Below are positions 51,989-60,023 of a stretch of DNA of 64,000 bases, piece by piece; position 1 is the stretch's first letter, and each line of letters begins with the position of its first letter. The notes under the pieces were generated by a model. The model worked only from the letters and a program-made list of their open reading frames with translations, made no database searches and was not told the origin of the DNA. This DNA comes from Clostridia bacterium (GTDB lineage Bacteria > Bacillota > Clostridia > Oscillospirales > CAG-272), in NCBI GenBank assembly GCA_017621755.1, contig JAGASL010000040.1, positions 18,088-82,087 of the forward strand, written 5' to 3'. The position numbers and the translations under genes are program-made.

Positions 51989-52213
51989 CCACACTCGTGT
52001 CGGGCTCCACCAATCTCCAGGATGGGAAAATTGTGGGTGCGGTGACGCACGTGCTGGTGGATGACCCGACCACCGGCTACGGCATCTTTATTGAAAACAT
52101 GCTCTCGCGCATGAAAATGCGCGAGGTGGCGTAGCCCCTTTCGCAACACACGGGGTGGCCGAAACAAATAAAAAGGCAATATCATTCCCTCTCGGGGTGA
52201 TATTGCCTTTTTC
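51967..52213 (+). repeat. Direct repeat copy B: spoIVB 3' end plus terminator
   Basis: From 51998 on, a near-identical copy of copy A. The 31 bases before it (51967-51997, AAATTTTGTTGTCC...) are not in A but are shared with C. The end of activase 1 lies inside this part. Ends with the same hairpin as A. Confidence 0.9.
51998..52134 (+). pseudogene. spoIVB 3' fragment (copy B)
   Basis: 137 bases coding for [15 protein letters not shown] and the rest of the SpoIVB C-terminus to the stop. Without a promoter, start codon or His-bearing half it cannot make a peptidase. A T-to-A change gives Asn where the intact gene has Ile. Confidence 0.88.
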
Positions 52214-52232
52214 TAAAAATAATTTATCACTA

Positions 52233-52261
52233 TTGACAATCAGTTTGAATTGTGATATAAT
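52233..52261 (+). promoter_or_regulatory. Promoter of glycyl radical cassette 2
   Basis: TTGACA at 52233-52238, TATAAT at 52256-52261, spacer 17 bases, with TG in the extended -10 position. Exact consensus, directly after repeat B. Confidence 0.9.
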
Positions 52262-52300
52262 TATAACAAAGAGATAAATATATTACATGGGGGTATCAAA

Positions 52301-53068
52301 ATGAGCAAAGCTCCAGCAGTTGATTACGCATTGGATATTATAGAATATTTTGCTATTAATAATTGTCCGATAGGAATATCGGATATAAGTAATGCGCTAA
52401 ATATCAACAAAAACGCAGTTTCAAGAGTGCTGGAGGCTTTAATTGAAAAAAATTGGATCTATGCATGCGAAGAGAATCAGAAAAAGTATAAGCTTACTCT
52501 ACGTCCATTTTCGGTGCTTTCGAATAATGTAAGACGTAACGGAATTGTTCGTATTGCCACTCCGCTTTTGGAGAATCTGAATAATGAGCTTGGTGACGCG
52601 GTTTATCTTGGTGTAAAAAGCGGCAAAAATGTCATGTATCTTCTTCATTTTGACTCAAAAAAAGAGGTTCGGATAAATGGTCGAGTGGGCGGAGAATACC
52701 CTCTTAACTGTTCGGCTCCTGGCAAGGTGCTTTTAAGCTATTCTGAAAGCGATGAAATTAAAACCTATTTCAACGATTCCATTAGCAAGATGACAGAGAA
52801 TACTATTGTCGATTATTCCCATTTTAATAGCGAGGCAATAAATATCAGACAACGCGGTTATGCAGTTGATAATGAAGAATTTGCTAAGGGCATTATTTGC
52901 ATCGCTTCTCCCGTTTTTGATTTTGATGGACGTATTGTAGCGTGTGTCGGACTTTCAACCCTTACACTTTATGACAGCATTGACTCATTAACCGATAGAA
53001 AGCTTGAGTTATTAAAAGGTGTTGCTGACGAGATCTCAAAAAAATTAGGATATAGCGCAAAGGAGTAA
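52301..53068 (+). CDS. IclR-family transcriptional regulator
   Basis: 255 residues. N-terminal winged helix-turn-helix (ISDISNALNINKNAVSRVLEALIEKNWI) and C-terminal effector domain with the usual NCSAPGKVLLSY, IRQRGYAVDNEEF and ICIASPVFDFDGRIVACVGLS segments. It is first in the operon with glycyl radical enzyme 2 and its activase (6-base gap to the enzyme, ribosome site AAGGAG inside its own end), so it is probably autoregulated and substrate-responsive. IclR proteins often sense aromatic acids or sugar acids. Confidence 0.94.
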   Translation: MSKAPAVDYALDIIEYFAINNCPIGISDISNALNINKNAVSRVLEALIEKNWIYACEENQKKYKLTLRPFSVLSNNVRRNGIVRIATPLLENLNNELGDAVYLGVKSGKNVMYLLHFDSKKEVRINGRVGGEYPLNCSAPGKVLLSYSESDEIKTYFNDSISKMTENTIVDYSHFNSEAINIRQRGYAVDNEEFAKGIICIASPVFDFDGRIVACVGLSTLTLYDSIDSLTDRKLELLKGVADEISKKLGYSAKE

Positions 53069-53074
53069 TCGACC

Positions 53075-55126
53075 ATGGCTATGTGTGATGCAAATATATA
53101 CAGATATGTTGTATATCAAAATTTTGATTATCTGGATTCATTATCTCCGATAAAAAGATCGTCGGAAATTTTTAAATTGGAAACCGAAGCCCTCTCTATG
53201 GATCTGAAAAAAGAAGATGAATTTTTCGGTTGGATGTTTTTTGACAATCCAAATAAATACTGTGACAAGTTGTTTTCTGATTGCATTGTTGATGAAAAAA
53301 CGCAGTCAATTATCCAAGAACCCGTTATTCATGGAAGCATAACAACTGTCGATAGGGCGCATACGCTGGTAGATTATCAATACATTCTTCAAAACGGTCT
53401 TTCATCATATCGAGAGAAAATTGAAAGCGAAATGCTTAAATATCCTGGTGATGAATATCTTTTGGCAATGAGGGATGAGCTTGTGGCAATAGAAAAGCTG
53501 GTTCTTAGAATGCAGCTTGCCGTAGAGGAAAATTCAAACGGCTGTGAAAACGCATCAAAAATCAAAACTGCTTTGAAACAGGTTCCGTTTTATCCCGCGC
53601 GCAATTTTTTAGAGGCAATTCAGTCTGTATGGATCATACATTTCTTGCTTCCTGTTGCGGAACATGCGTATTACAGTATTTCGCTGGGAAAATTTGATCA
53701 ATATATATATCCGTTTTACCAAAAATCGCTGGCTGATGGGATGACACGGGAGGAGGCAAAGCGCATTCTTCACAATTTTTACAAGCTTCTGAACAGTTAT
53801 TCTGACGGTGCTTGTCTCCTAAACGTGGGGCCCGAATACAACGAGCTTTCCGAATTGATTATCGAGTGTCAGCGCGAGTTTTCAATGCCCGCGCCTATCC
53901 TTGGAGCAAGGATATCGGAAAGCACTCCTGATCATATATGGAATATGCTGATTGATGAGAAGCTGTTTTCCAGAGGACAGCCGACCTTTTACGGTGAGGA
54001 TTCCTGCGCCGCCGCGCTCGTAGAGAAAGGCGTGGCACGTGATCGCGCACTCGGCTTCTCAAATAATAGTTGTATGGGAATAGGACTTGCGGGCAAAGAG
54101 TTTAACAGCATGTGGGGTTGCGTTTTTTCGATCTCTGCGGTGCTTGAAGCTGCCTTGAATTGCGGAAAGCTTTTACATACGAATCTTGTGGTTCCCGGGA
54201 TCGAGAAGATTACAAACCTGTGTGAATTATACGGTGCCTTTGAAAGATCCGCAGATCATTTGTTTGATATATGCATGAAGTCATATGAGGCAAGGGCTGA
54301 TCTAAGCGAGAAAACTGATCCCGATCCGTTTGTATCTATTTTGACAGACGGATGTATAGAGAAGCGGTGTGATAGAATATCCGGAGCCGAGTATCACAAT
54401 GTAACCGTAGAATGCATGGGTATGATAAATGTGTCCGACGGTATTTGTGCAATTGACGATCTGGTTTTCAAGAATAACAAGTATTGCCTTGAAGAATTAA
54501 GTGAAGCTGTTAAAAACGATTTTGTCGGATATGAAGAGATAAGAAATGACATTTTGAAATGTAATAAATACGGTCAGAACTCAGATGCGGACTTATATGC
54601 AATAGCGGTTGCGGAAATACTTCAAAGAGTAATAAGAAAAAAGGATCATGCAAACAGAAAGTATTCCCCCTCGCTGCATACACTCACGGCAAACGTAAAT
54701 TACGGCAAGAATTGGGGAGCAGGATATGATGGCAGATTGGCGTACGAGCCCTTTGCAAAAAATGCAGGGCCGTCGGATCGTGTCAGAAAAAAAGAACCTA
54801 CTTCCTTGATTTTATCTGCCGCAAAACTTCCGCAGCATAAGTTTTTTGGCGGACAGCCCGTTGATCTTAATTTCAGTACAGAGATCATTCGAAATCACAA
54901 AAAAGAAATAGCATCGCTGATAAGTACGTATTTTCAATTGGGTGGTTTACAGCTCCAAGTCAATTCTATGACATCAGAACTTTTGAAGGATGCTGTGAAT
55001 CATCCCGAAAAATACAACGATCTTGTAGTTCGTATAGGCGGTTACAGCTGCTATTTTAACTGGCTGTCCGAACAAGTCAAGCGGGAATTTATTATGCGAA
55101 CAGAGATTGAAGAGAAAAACGCATGA
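53075..55126 (+). CDS. Glycyl radical enzyme 2, atypical active site (no C-x-E glutamate)
   Basis: 683 residues. Glycyl loop VVRIGGYSCYF with Gly656 near the C-terminus is clear. The thiyl Cys333 is in NNSCMGIGLAG, where the eliminase branch has C-x-E; here position +2 is Gly, so the usual general base is missing. C-M-x-x-G is reminiscent of alkyl- or benzylsuccinate synthases, which add a radical to fumarate, but overall length (about 180 residues shorter) and context differ. It is AT-rich compared with the chromosome. The start 53075 follows AAGGAG nine bases before. The activase gene overlaps by four bases. Reaction unknown. Confidence 0.88.
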   Translation: MAMCDANIYRYVVYQNFDYLDSLSPIKRSSEIFKLETEALSMDLKKEDEFFGWMFFDNPNKYCDKLFSDCIVDEKTQSIIQEPVIHGSITTVDRAHTLVDYQYILQNGLSSYREKIESEMLKYPGDEYLLAMRDELVAIEKLVLRMQLAVEENSNGCENASKIKTALKQVPFYPARNFLEAIQSVWIIHFLLPVAEHAYYSISLGKFDQYIYPFYQKSLADGMTREEAKRILHNFYKLLNSYSDGACLLNVGPEYNELSELIIECQREFSMPAPILGARISESTPDHIWNMLIDEKLFSRGQPTFYGEDSCAAALVEKGVARDRALGFSNNSCMGIGLAGKEFNSMWGCVFSISAVLEAALNCGKLLHTNLVVPGIEKITNLCELYGAFERSADHLFDICMKSYEARADLSEKTDPDPFVSILTDGCIEKRCDRISGAEYHNVTVECMGMINVSDGICAIDDLVFKNNKYCLEELSEAVKNDFVGYEEIRNDILKCNKYGQNSDADLYAIAVAEILQRVIRKKDHANRKYSPSLHTLTANVNYGKNWGAGYDGRLAYEPFAKNAGPSDRVRKKEPTSLILSAAKLPQHKFFGGQPVDLNFSTEIIRNHKKEIASLISTYFQLGGLQLQVNSMTSELLKDAVNHPEKYNDLVVRIGGYSCYFNWLSEQVKREFIMRTEIEEKNA

Positions 55127-55926
55127 CAGGGGAAATATTTAATATTCAAAAATTTTGTGTTAACGATGGACCGGGAATTCGCACCACCGTGTTTTTCAAA
55201 GGCTGTAACCTTTGTTGCGCTTGGTGCCACAATCCCGAAAGTCAAAGCGCATCAAAGCAGATATTGTTTTATTCGGACAAATGCACCCATTGTGGAAAGT
55301 GCAAAGATTGGACTGTAAACAACGACAACTTTTTCTGCGCAAATGAAGCAAAAGAAATATGCGGAAAAACATTTGAATTAAATGAGGTAATTGACGAGAT
55401 TCTGAAGGATCGTGCATTTTATAAAAATTCGTCAGGTGGTGTTACGCTTTCCGGTGGTGAGTGTATGCTTCAGATCGATTTTTTGGAAGAGCTTTTAAAA
55501 GCGTGTAAGCAAAATGGAGTACATACCGCGATTGATACGGCAGGCCATGTTCCGTACGAAAGCTTTGAGAGAGTTCTGCCATATACAGATCTATTTTTAT
55601 TTGACGTCAAATGTTATGACAGTGATAAACATAAAAAATACACGGGTGCTTCAAACGAGCTGATTTTCTCAAACCTCAGGAAGCTTTTGAAAACGAACAA
55701 AACCGTATGGGTTCGAATACCGATAATTCCCACCGTGAACGACACCGAGGAGGAAATGCTGGCTATCAAATCATTTCTCTATTCTTGCAGAGCACCTAAA
55801 AAGATCGAGCTTCTCCCGTATCACTCAATGGGTGAGCACAAATATGCCGCTCTTGGAAAAGCGGCGCAAGCTTTTTCTATACCAAGTGAAGAAAAAATGA
55901 TGCAACTAAAAAACATTTTTTCATAA
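55123..55926 (+). CDS. Glycyl radical enzyme activating enzyme 2 (radical SAM)
   Basis: 267 residues. Cluster motif [16 protein letters not shown] with CxxxCxxC; an extra Cys (LCC) sits within it. Auxiliary insert [12 protein letters not shown], then [15 protein letters not shown] and [16 protein letters not shown], all usual for activases of the glycyl radical family. It is coupled to enzyme 2 by the ATGA overlap. The stop at 55924-55926 lies just where the sequence shared with the end of activase 1 begins, so this copy keeps its own C-terminus. Confidence 0.94.
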   Translation: MTGEIFNIQKFCVNDGPGIRTTVFFKGCNLCCAWCHNPESQSASKQILFYSDKCTHCGKCKDWTVNNDNFFCANEAKEICGKTFELNEVIDEILKDRAFYKNSSGGVTLSGGECMLQIDFLEELLKACKQNGVHTAIDTAGHVPYESFERVLPYTDLFLFDVKCYDSDKHKKYTGASNELIFSNLRKLLKTNKTVWVRIPIIPTVNDTEEEMLAIKSFLYSCRAPKKIELLPYHSMGEHKYAALGKAAQAFSIPSEEKMMQLKNIFS

Positions 55927-56173
55927 ATTTTGTTGTCCTTTATTGACCACACTCGTGTTGGGCTCCACCAATCTCCAGGATGGGAAAATTGTGGGCGCGG
56001 TGACACACGTGCTGGTGGATGACCCGACCACCGGCTACGGCATCTTTATTGAAAACATGCTCTCGCGCATGAAGCTGCGCGAGGTGGCGTAGCCCTTTCG
56101 CGACACACGGGGTGGCCGAAACGAATAAAAAGGCAATATCAAACCGATTTTTCGGTCTGATATTGCCTTTTCA
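55925..56173 (+). repeat. Direct repeat copy C: spoIVB 3' end plus terminator
   Basis: Starts with the same 31 bases as copy B (one change, C to A at the TTGACC region), then spoIVB 3' end and terminator. The hairpin tip is changed to CCGATTTTTCGG while the outer stem AAAAGGCAATATCA/TGATATTGCCTTTT is kept. Confidence 0.9.
55956..56092 (+). pseudogene. spoIVB 3' fragment (copy C)
   Basis: 137 bases matching the spoIVB end, with LRMKMR changed to LRMKLR-type and an Asn as in copy B. No start or promoter; non-functional remnant marking the far end of the second cassette. Confidence 0.86.
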
Positions 56174-56551
56174 TTAGGCTTCGTTTTCCAAAATCCAATC
56201 AAGCAGCTCTTGATACGCCATCTCCCCGGCTGCGATAGCAAGACCAACGCGAACGACCTCTGCATGAGAGGGGCGAAGCTTGATACCATTGGTTTCCAGA
56301 AACGTAAGCAAAACGTACATGCCGATTCTTTTGTTCCCATCCACAAAGGCATGATTGGAGATCAGCGCATAGCCGATTCGCGCGCCCTTTTCCTGCTTGG
56401 TAGGGTACAGCTCCTTCCCGTCAAAGGTAGCAAACGCAGATTCCAGCGCGCTGTTGAGAAGGGCGATATCACGCACATTCGGATCGCCACCGGTCTCCTC
56501 TGTGATCAGCTTGTGTAATAAAAGCACCTTTTCTTGGCTTAATTTGATCAT
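56174..56551 (-). CDS. Doc/Fic-type toxin
   Basis: 125 residues of the death-on-curing family. The Fic-type signature is HAFVDGNKRIG. Doc proteins phosphorylate EF-Tu and stop translation until the antitoxin binds. It begins four bases inside the end of the antitoxin gene and lies just beyond repeat copy C, with its stop touching the repeat's terminator. A toxin-antitoxin pair next to two acquired cassettes could stabilise the island; this is inference. Confidence 0.9.
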   Translation of the reverse strand: MIKLSQEKVLLLHKLITEETGGDPNVRDIALLNSALESAFATFDGKELYPTKQEKGARIGYALISNHAFVDGNKRIGMYVLLTFLETNGIKLRPSHAEVVRVGLAIAAGEMAYQELLDWILENEA

Positions 56552-56790
56552 TTCGCAAGCTCCTCGAAGGCGGGGCGGTAAAGCTTCAGGATCCGTGCCG
56601 CCACAAAGTCGATCTTTTCGTCATCCGTCATTTCTATGGTGGTATCCTGCTCGATATCTACCAGCTTGTATTTCGGCTTGTTGTTTTTGAAAATATAAAG
56701 CTCGCCGTGCTTGTCGGTCATTCTCGCTACACGGGAAAAGTTCTGATTTGCCTCGGAGATCGAAACGATCTTATTGGTATTCAAATTCAT
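56548..56790 (-). CDS. Phd/YefM-type antitoxin
   Basis: 80 residues: N-terminal DNA-binding part (VSISEANQNFSRVARMTDKHGELYIFKNNKPKYKLVDI) as in Phd/YefM, C-terminal segment that wraps the toxin. The ATG at 56790 has GGAGG eight bases before it; a TTG two codons earlier is less likely. It overlaps the toxin gene by four bases, giving tight stoichiometric coupling and autoregulation, as usual for phd-doc pairs. Confidence 0.88.
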   Translation of the reverse strand: MNLNTNKIVSISEANQNFSRVARMTDKHGELYIFKNNKPKYKLVDIEQDTTIEMTDDEKIDFVAARILKLYRPAFEELAK

Positions 56791-56918
56791 GATCAATGCC
56801 TCCTTTTTTCGTTTACAATGTTATTATAGACGAATTTTAGGATATTGTCAACCTAAAATGATAGATTTCATAAAAATTTCATGGCGCTGGCTCATCTCTT
56901 GCCTGGCACGCCCCAAAA

Positions 56919-56964
56919 ATAAAGTAAGCAAGCCGCATCCTTTGATGCGGCTTGCTTGCTTTAT
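56919..56964. terminator. Terminator before WbsX-like gene end
   Basis: Long stem AATAAAGTAAGCAAGCCGCATC / GATGCGGCTTGCTTGCTTTATT (one bulge) with loop CTTT; it overlaps the stop of the minus-strand hydrolase gene. Confidence 0.88.
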
Positions 56965-58070
56965 TCGCCGAACACGGCCTTGATCGCCTCTAAGTATCCG
57001 TAGCCGTACAGGTCGTCCGGCTGGAGGTAGCTGGTCTCTGTCCACTCGTTCCAGGAATTGATGGTGACCAGCGGCACCTGGCCGGGGTGCTGCGCAAGAT
57101 AGCGTTTGGCCATTTCTAACCCCTTTTGAAAATTTTCGGGCGTGTTGTTCTTAACAATGCCGGTCTTAAAGCTGCGAAAGCGCGGATTGTTATCCCACCC
57201 GCAGGAGATATGGGGAAAATAGGGCACGGTATATTCTTGATCGATCCGCTCCCATTCGCGCGCTACGTCAGCAAGGATCTCGGTATAATCCCGATCTATA
57301 TTCGCAAAGTGCACGAACTGGTAGTGCGAAACGCTATCCGCCCCAAGCAGCCTTACGATATCCTTGGTCGAGCCCTTTTGGTTCGCGTCAAAGCCGCTGA
57401 GATTGCAGGAGGCCTCGCCCCAGATGGTCAGCTGCAGATGCAGATCGGGAAAACCGGCCTTTTTCGTCTCCTCACGGAAGAACTGCAGGGCCTTTTGGGT
57501 GTTCTCGATGCCGCCAAGCCCCTTGATCAGGTTGTTTACGTCATAGATCATAAACACCGGGCAGCCGTTGATCTGATAATAGTTCGGTTGAGAGAAATAC
57601 TGCCCGATAACGCGGTGCACCACCCGCTCGAATTCCGGCCGCGGCTGGTCGCCGCGCCAGATGACCGTGTCACCGTAGGTGTCAGAGAGGTCAATGCTCC
57701 AGTAATGGTTGGCATCGTGGTTGGCCCACATGAGATAAAAGCGCATCTTGTCGCGGTTCTTGGCGCCAAGAAAGCCTTGGTTGAGACATTGCTCTAAGAA
57801 CGGCCGGCCGTCAAACCAATACCAATCATAGATGAACACGTTTACGCCGTGCGCGGTAGCCGCCTCGATCTGCTTTTCCATCACGGCGGGGTCTGCCTCG
57901 TTTTCATAGCCCCACAGGGGCTTGCGGTTCCAAAAATAGTCGCCCTTTGGCTGGGAATTCTTCACCGATTGCCATTCGCCGATCCCCTCTGGCCAGAAGA
58001 TGCGCGTGCGCGGCTCATCCCCCGTGTAGGCCGGCCAGATATAGGCGGCGATATCATACTGCTTGTTCAT
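56961..58070 (-). CDS. WbsX/GH99-like glycoside hydrolase or glycosyltransferase-related protein
   Basis: 369 residues, no signal peptide. TIM-barrel features of the GH99-like (WbsX) family: IAAYIWPAYTGDEP at the start, VNVFIYDWYWFDG and the late TINSWNEWTET. GH99 members cleave mannosides and related sugars by an unusual mechanism; WbsX-like forms are found in polysaccharide gene clusters. It lies with the Gfo/Idh/MocA gene (12-base gap) and SDR gene on the minus strand, suggesting a degradation operon for one glycan. Substrate unknown. Confidence 0.85.
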   Translation of the reverse strand: MNKQYDIAAYIWPAYTGDEPRTRIFWPEGIGEWQSVKNSQPKGDYFWNRKPLWGYENEADPAVMEKQIEAATAHGVNVFIYDWYWFDGRPFLEQCLNQGFLGAKNRDKMRFYLMWANHDANHYWSIDLSDTYGDTVIWRGDQPRPEFERVVHRVIGQYFSQPNYYQINGCPVFMIYDVNNLIKGLGGIENTQKALQFFREETKKAGFPDLHLQLTIWGEASCNLSGFDANQKGSTKDIVRLLGADSVSHYQFVHFANIDRDYTEILADVAREWERIDQEYTVPYFPHISCGWDNNPRFRSFKTGIVKNNTPENFQKGLEMAKRYLAQHPGQVPLVTINSWNEWTETSYLQPDDLYGYGYLEAIKAVFGE

Positions 58071-58082
58071 GCTGCCACCCCC

Positions 58083-59075
58083 TTATTCGCAGCAGGCGCA
58101 CAGGGTGCGGTAGAGCTGCCATTCGTAATCGTAAGTAAAGGGGTTTTCCTTTTCGCCGCGCACCATAGCGGCAAAGGCGAGCATCATATCCTCATAGCGG
58201 TGGAACGGCTCGGATGCTACGTGGGTGCCGGGGTCGTTCCAATCCTCGCTCGTGCAGTAGGTATATTCGGTCCTTTGCATGGGGTAGGCCACGTTGATCT
58301 CTAAGGGGCGCACCTCAAACTTGCCCTTGGTGCCGGTAATGACCAGCTGGCGGCGCATGAAGCCGCCGCGCTCTGCCTGCGTGGTCTTGACGAAGGAAAG
58401 ACCATGCTCGTATTCAAAGAGCGCCATGGAAAAATCCTTAGACGCGGTGGCAAACGCACCGCTTTGCTTGTTGTAGGGCAAAACGGCCTTGGGCGTGCCC
58501 TGAATACGCAGCACCAGGTCGATCAGGTGGCAGCCCAGGTAGAACATCATGCCGCCGGGGAAGGCCGAAAGAAAGCGGTTTTGCTGCTCGTCACGCCAGC
58601 CGCTCATCTGCGCCTCTACGCTGATCACATCACCGATCTCGCCGGCCCGCACGCGCGCAAGGATATCGACAAGGCAGGGGTTATAGCGGTACATATAGCC
58701 GAGGTGAAAGACGGTCTTATTTCGCTTGACCGTTTCGATCAGTTCTTCAAAGGCTACGGGGTCTATGCCGCCAGGCTTTTCCATATGCATATGCTTGCCG
58801 GCCCTTGCTACCTGCAGGGCGTATTTGGTGAGGTAGATCTCCTCTGTCTCGACCACGACCGCCTCAATGGTCGGGTCGGCAAGGATTTGTTCTACCGTCA
58901 TTTCCCGATAGGGGGCAAACGGGCCCATCATGTGCGGGAATTTTTCCCGCTCACCCTCCGGCATGGCGTACCCCACGATCTCAAAGATCGCCGGATTGGT
59001 GGCCATGGTGCGAAAGATCTCGCTGCCGTGGCTATATTGGCTGGTGCCGATCTGCGCTACGCGAATTTTTCTCAT
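58083..59075 (-). CDS. Gfo/Idh/MocA-family oxidoreductase
   Basis: 330 residues. Rossmann start RKIRVAQIGTSQYSHG (atypical, GTS..YS instead of GxGxxG), EKPGGIDPVAFEEL with the catalytic Lys of the EKP motif, and GCHLIDLVLRIQG with the conserved His/Asp helix. It probably oxidises a sugar or sugar-derived alcohol with NAD(P). It lies between the WbsX-like and SDR genes, same strand, so these form a run 59.9 to 57.0 kb. The glycine-poor nucleotide motif is a variant seen in several branches. Confidence 0.9.
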   Translation of the reverse strand: MRKIRVAQIGTSQYSHGSEIFRTMATNPAIFEIVGYAMPEGEREKFPHMMGPFAPYREMTVEQILADPTIEAVVVETEEIYLTKYALQVARAGKHMHMEKPGGIDPVAFEELIETVKRNKTVFHLGYMYRYNPCLVDILARVRAGEIGDVISVEAQMSGWRDEQQNRFLSAFPGGMMFYLGCHLIDLVLRIQGTPKAVLPYNKQSGAFATASKDFSMALFEYEHGLSFVKTTQAERGGFMRRQLVITGTKGKFEVRPLEINVAYPMQRTEYTYCTSEDWNDPGTHVASEPFHRYEDMMLAFAAMVRGEKENPFTYDYEWQLYRTLCACCE

Positions 59076-59145
59076 AAGCTGCCTCTTGTGATTTTTTCTT
59101 TATTTTACCACGGAAAGAGAAAAAATGCAATCGCCCCGGCAAATT

Positions 59146-59868
59146 TTACATCAGCCTGCGGCAGCCGTCTACTAAGTACTCCTGGCCGGAGACGTAGCTT
59201 GCCTCGTCAGAGGCGAGAAAGAGCACCACGTTTGCACATTCCTCCGGCGTGCCGGAGCGGCCGACGAATGAAAATTCGGTCATGTGCTCGTCGCCGGTCA
59301 CGTCGATGCTGCCGGGCGAGACGCAGTTGACGGTAACGCCCTTGGGCGTGACCGCCTTGGCCAGCGCGCGGGTAAAGGCAATGACGGCGCCCTTGGTCAT
59401 CGAATAATCGACAAACCAGCTAAGCCCATAATGCCCCGCCACCGAGCCGATATTGACGATGCGGCCATAGCCGTTTTCAAGCATGTTAGGCAGGACGGCA
59501 TGGCTGGCATACATGGTGCCGAGGATATTGATATCAATCATCCGCTTCCAATCGGCGGAGGTGCTTTCCAAAAAATTGCGAGGCGGATAAATACCGGCGT
59601 TGTTGATCAGGATCTGCACCCGGCCAAATTCGGCGATCGCTGCGGCAACGGCCGCGCGCACGGCGGGCTCGTCAGCTACGTCAAGGCAAACGGTCTTGAC
59701 GCGCACGCCATAGGCGGCCGCCTCGGCGCCGGTGGCCTTGAGGGCTTCTTCATTGATGTCGCACAGGATCAGGTTGGCGCCGCCCTTGGCTAAGCCAAGC
59801 GCAATGGCGCGGCCTATGCCGCGGCCGGCACCGGTGAGTAGGGCGGTCTTTCCCGTAAAATCAAACAT
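59146..59868 (-). CDS. Short-chain dehydrogenase/reductase
   Basis: 240 residues, classical SDR. TGAGRGIGRAIALGL (NAD binding), INNAGIYPP, IGSVAGHYG with catalytic Ser and YSMTKGA with the Tyr-x-x-x-Lys pair. The 70-base gap to the oxidoreductase gene may hold a processing site. The promoter and an AraC gene lie at the far side; the AraC regulator is divergent and likely controls the operon. Probable role: oxidation or reduction of a sugar carbonyl. Confidence 0.94.
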   Translation of the reverse strand: MFDFTGKTALLTGAGRGIGRAIALGLAKGGANLILCDINEEALKATGAEAAAYGVRVKTVCLDVADEPAVRAAVAAAIAEFGRVQILINNAGIYPPRNFLESTSADWKRMIDINILGTMYASHAVLPNMLENGYGRIVNIGSVAGHYGLSWFVDYSMTKGAVIAFTRALAKAVTPKGVTVNCVSPGSIDVTGDEHMTEFSFVGRSGTPEECANVVLFLASDEASYVSGQEYLVDGCRRLM

Positions 59869-59900
59869 GGTAGGTTTCCCCCTTTGTGTTTTTTTGTTTT

Positions 59901-59929
59901 ATTATACCGCCGGGGCCTTTTGAATGCAA
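59901..59929 (-). promoter_or_regulatory. Promoter of the SDR operon
   Basis: On the minus strand TTGCAT (59924-59929) and TATAAT (59901-59906), spacer 17 bases, 32 bases before the ATG. Confidence 0.8.
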
Positions 59930-59975
59930 TAACCGAAACGCTACAAAATTTAGCCAAAAGCATACTGTTTTTTGG

Positions 59976-60004
59976 TTGCAAAACGGCGGCCGGCGTGCTA
60001 TAAT
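59976..60004 (+). promoter_or_regulatory. Promoter of the divergent AraC gene
   Basis: TTGCAA at 59976-59981 and TATAAT at 59999-60004, spacer 17 bases, 19 bases before the ATG. The two divergent promoters are 46 bases apart, so one regulator site could act on both. Confidence 0.75.
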
Positions 60005-60023
60005 AAAGCAAAAAAGGTGCTTT

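Noticed and set aside
51892..52185. Minus-strand open frame over repeat B
   Set aside because: Same peptide arises opposite every spoIVB copy; it is the reverse of the repeat.
47851..56173. Phage or integrative element at the spoIVB end
   Set aside because: No integrase, excisionase, transfer or capsid gene lies between the repeats; only regulators, radical enzymes and activases. The insertion pattern is kept as a finding without claiming a phage.
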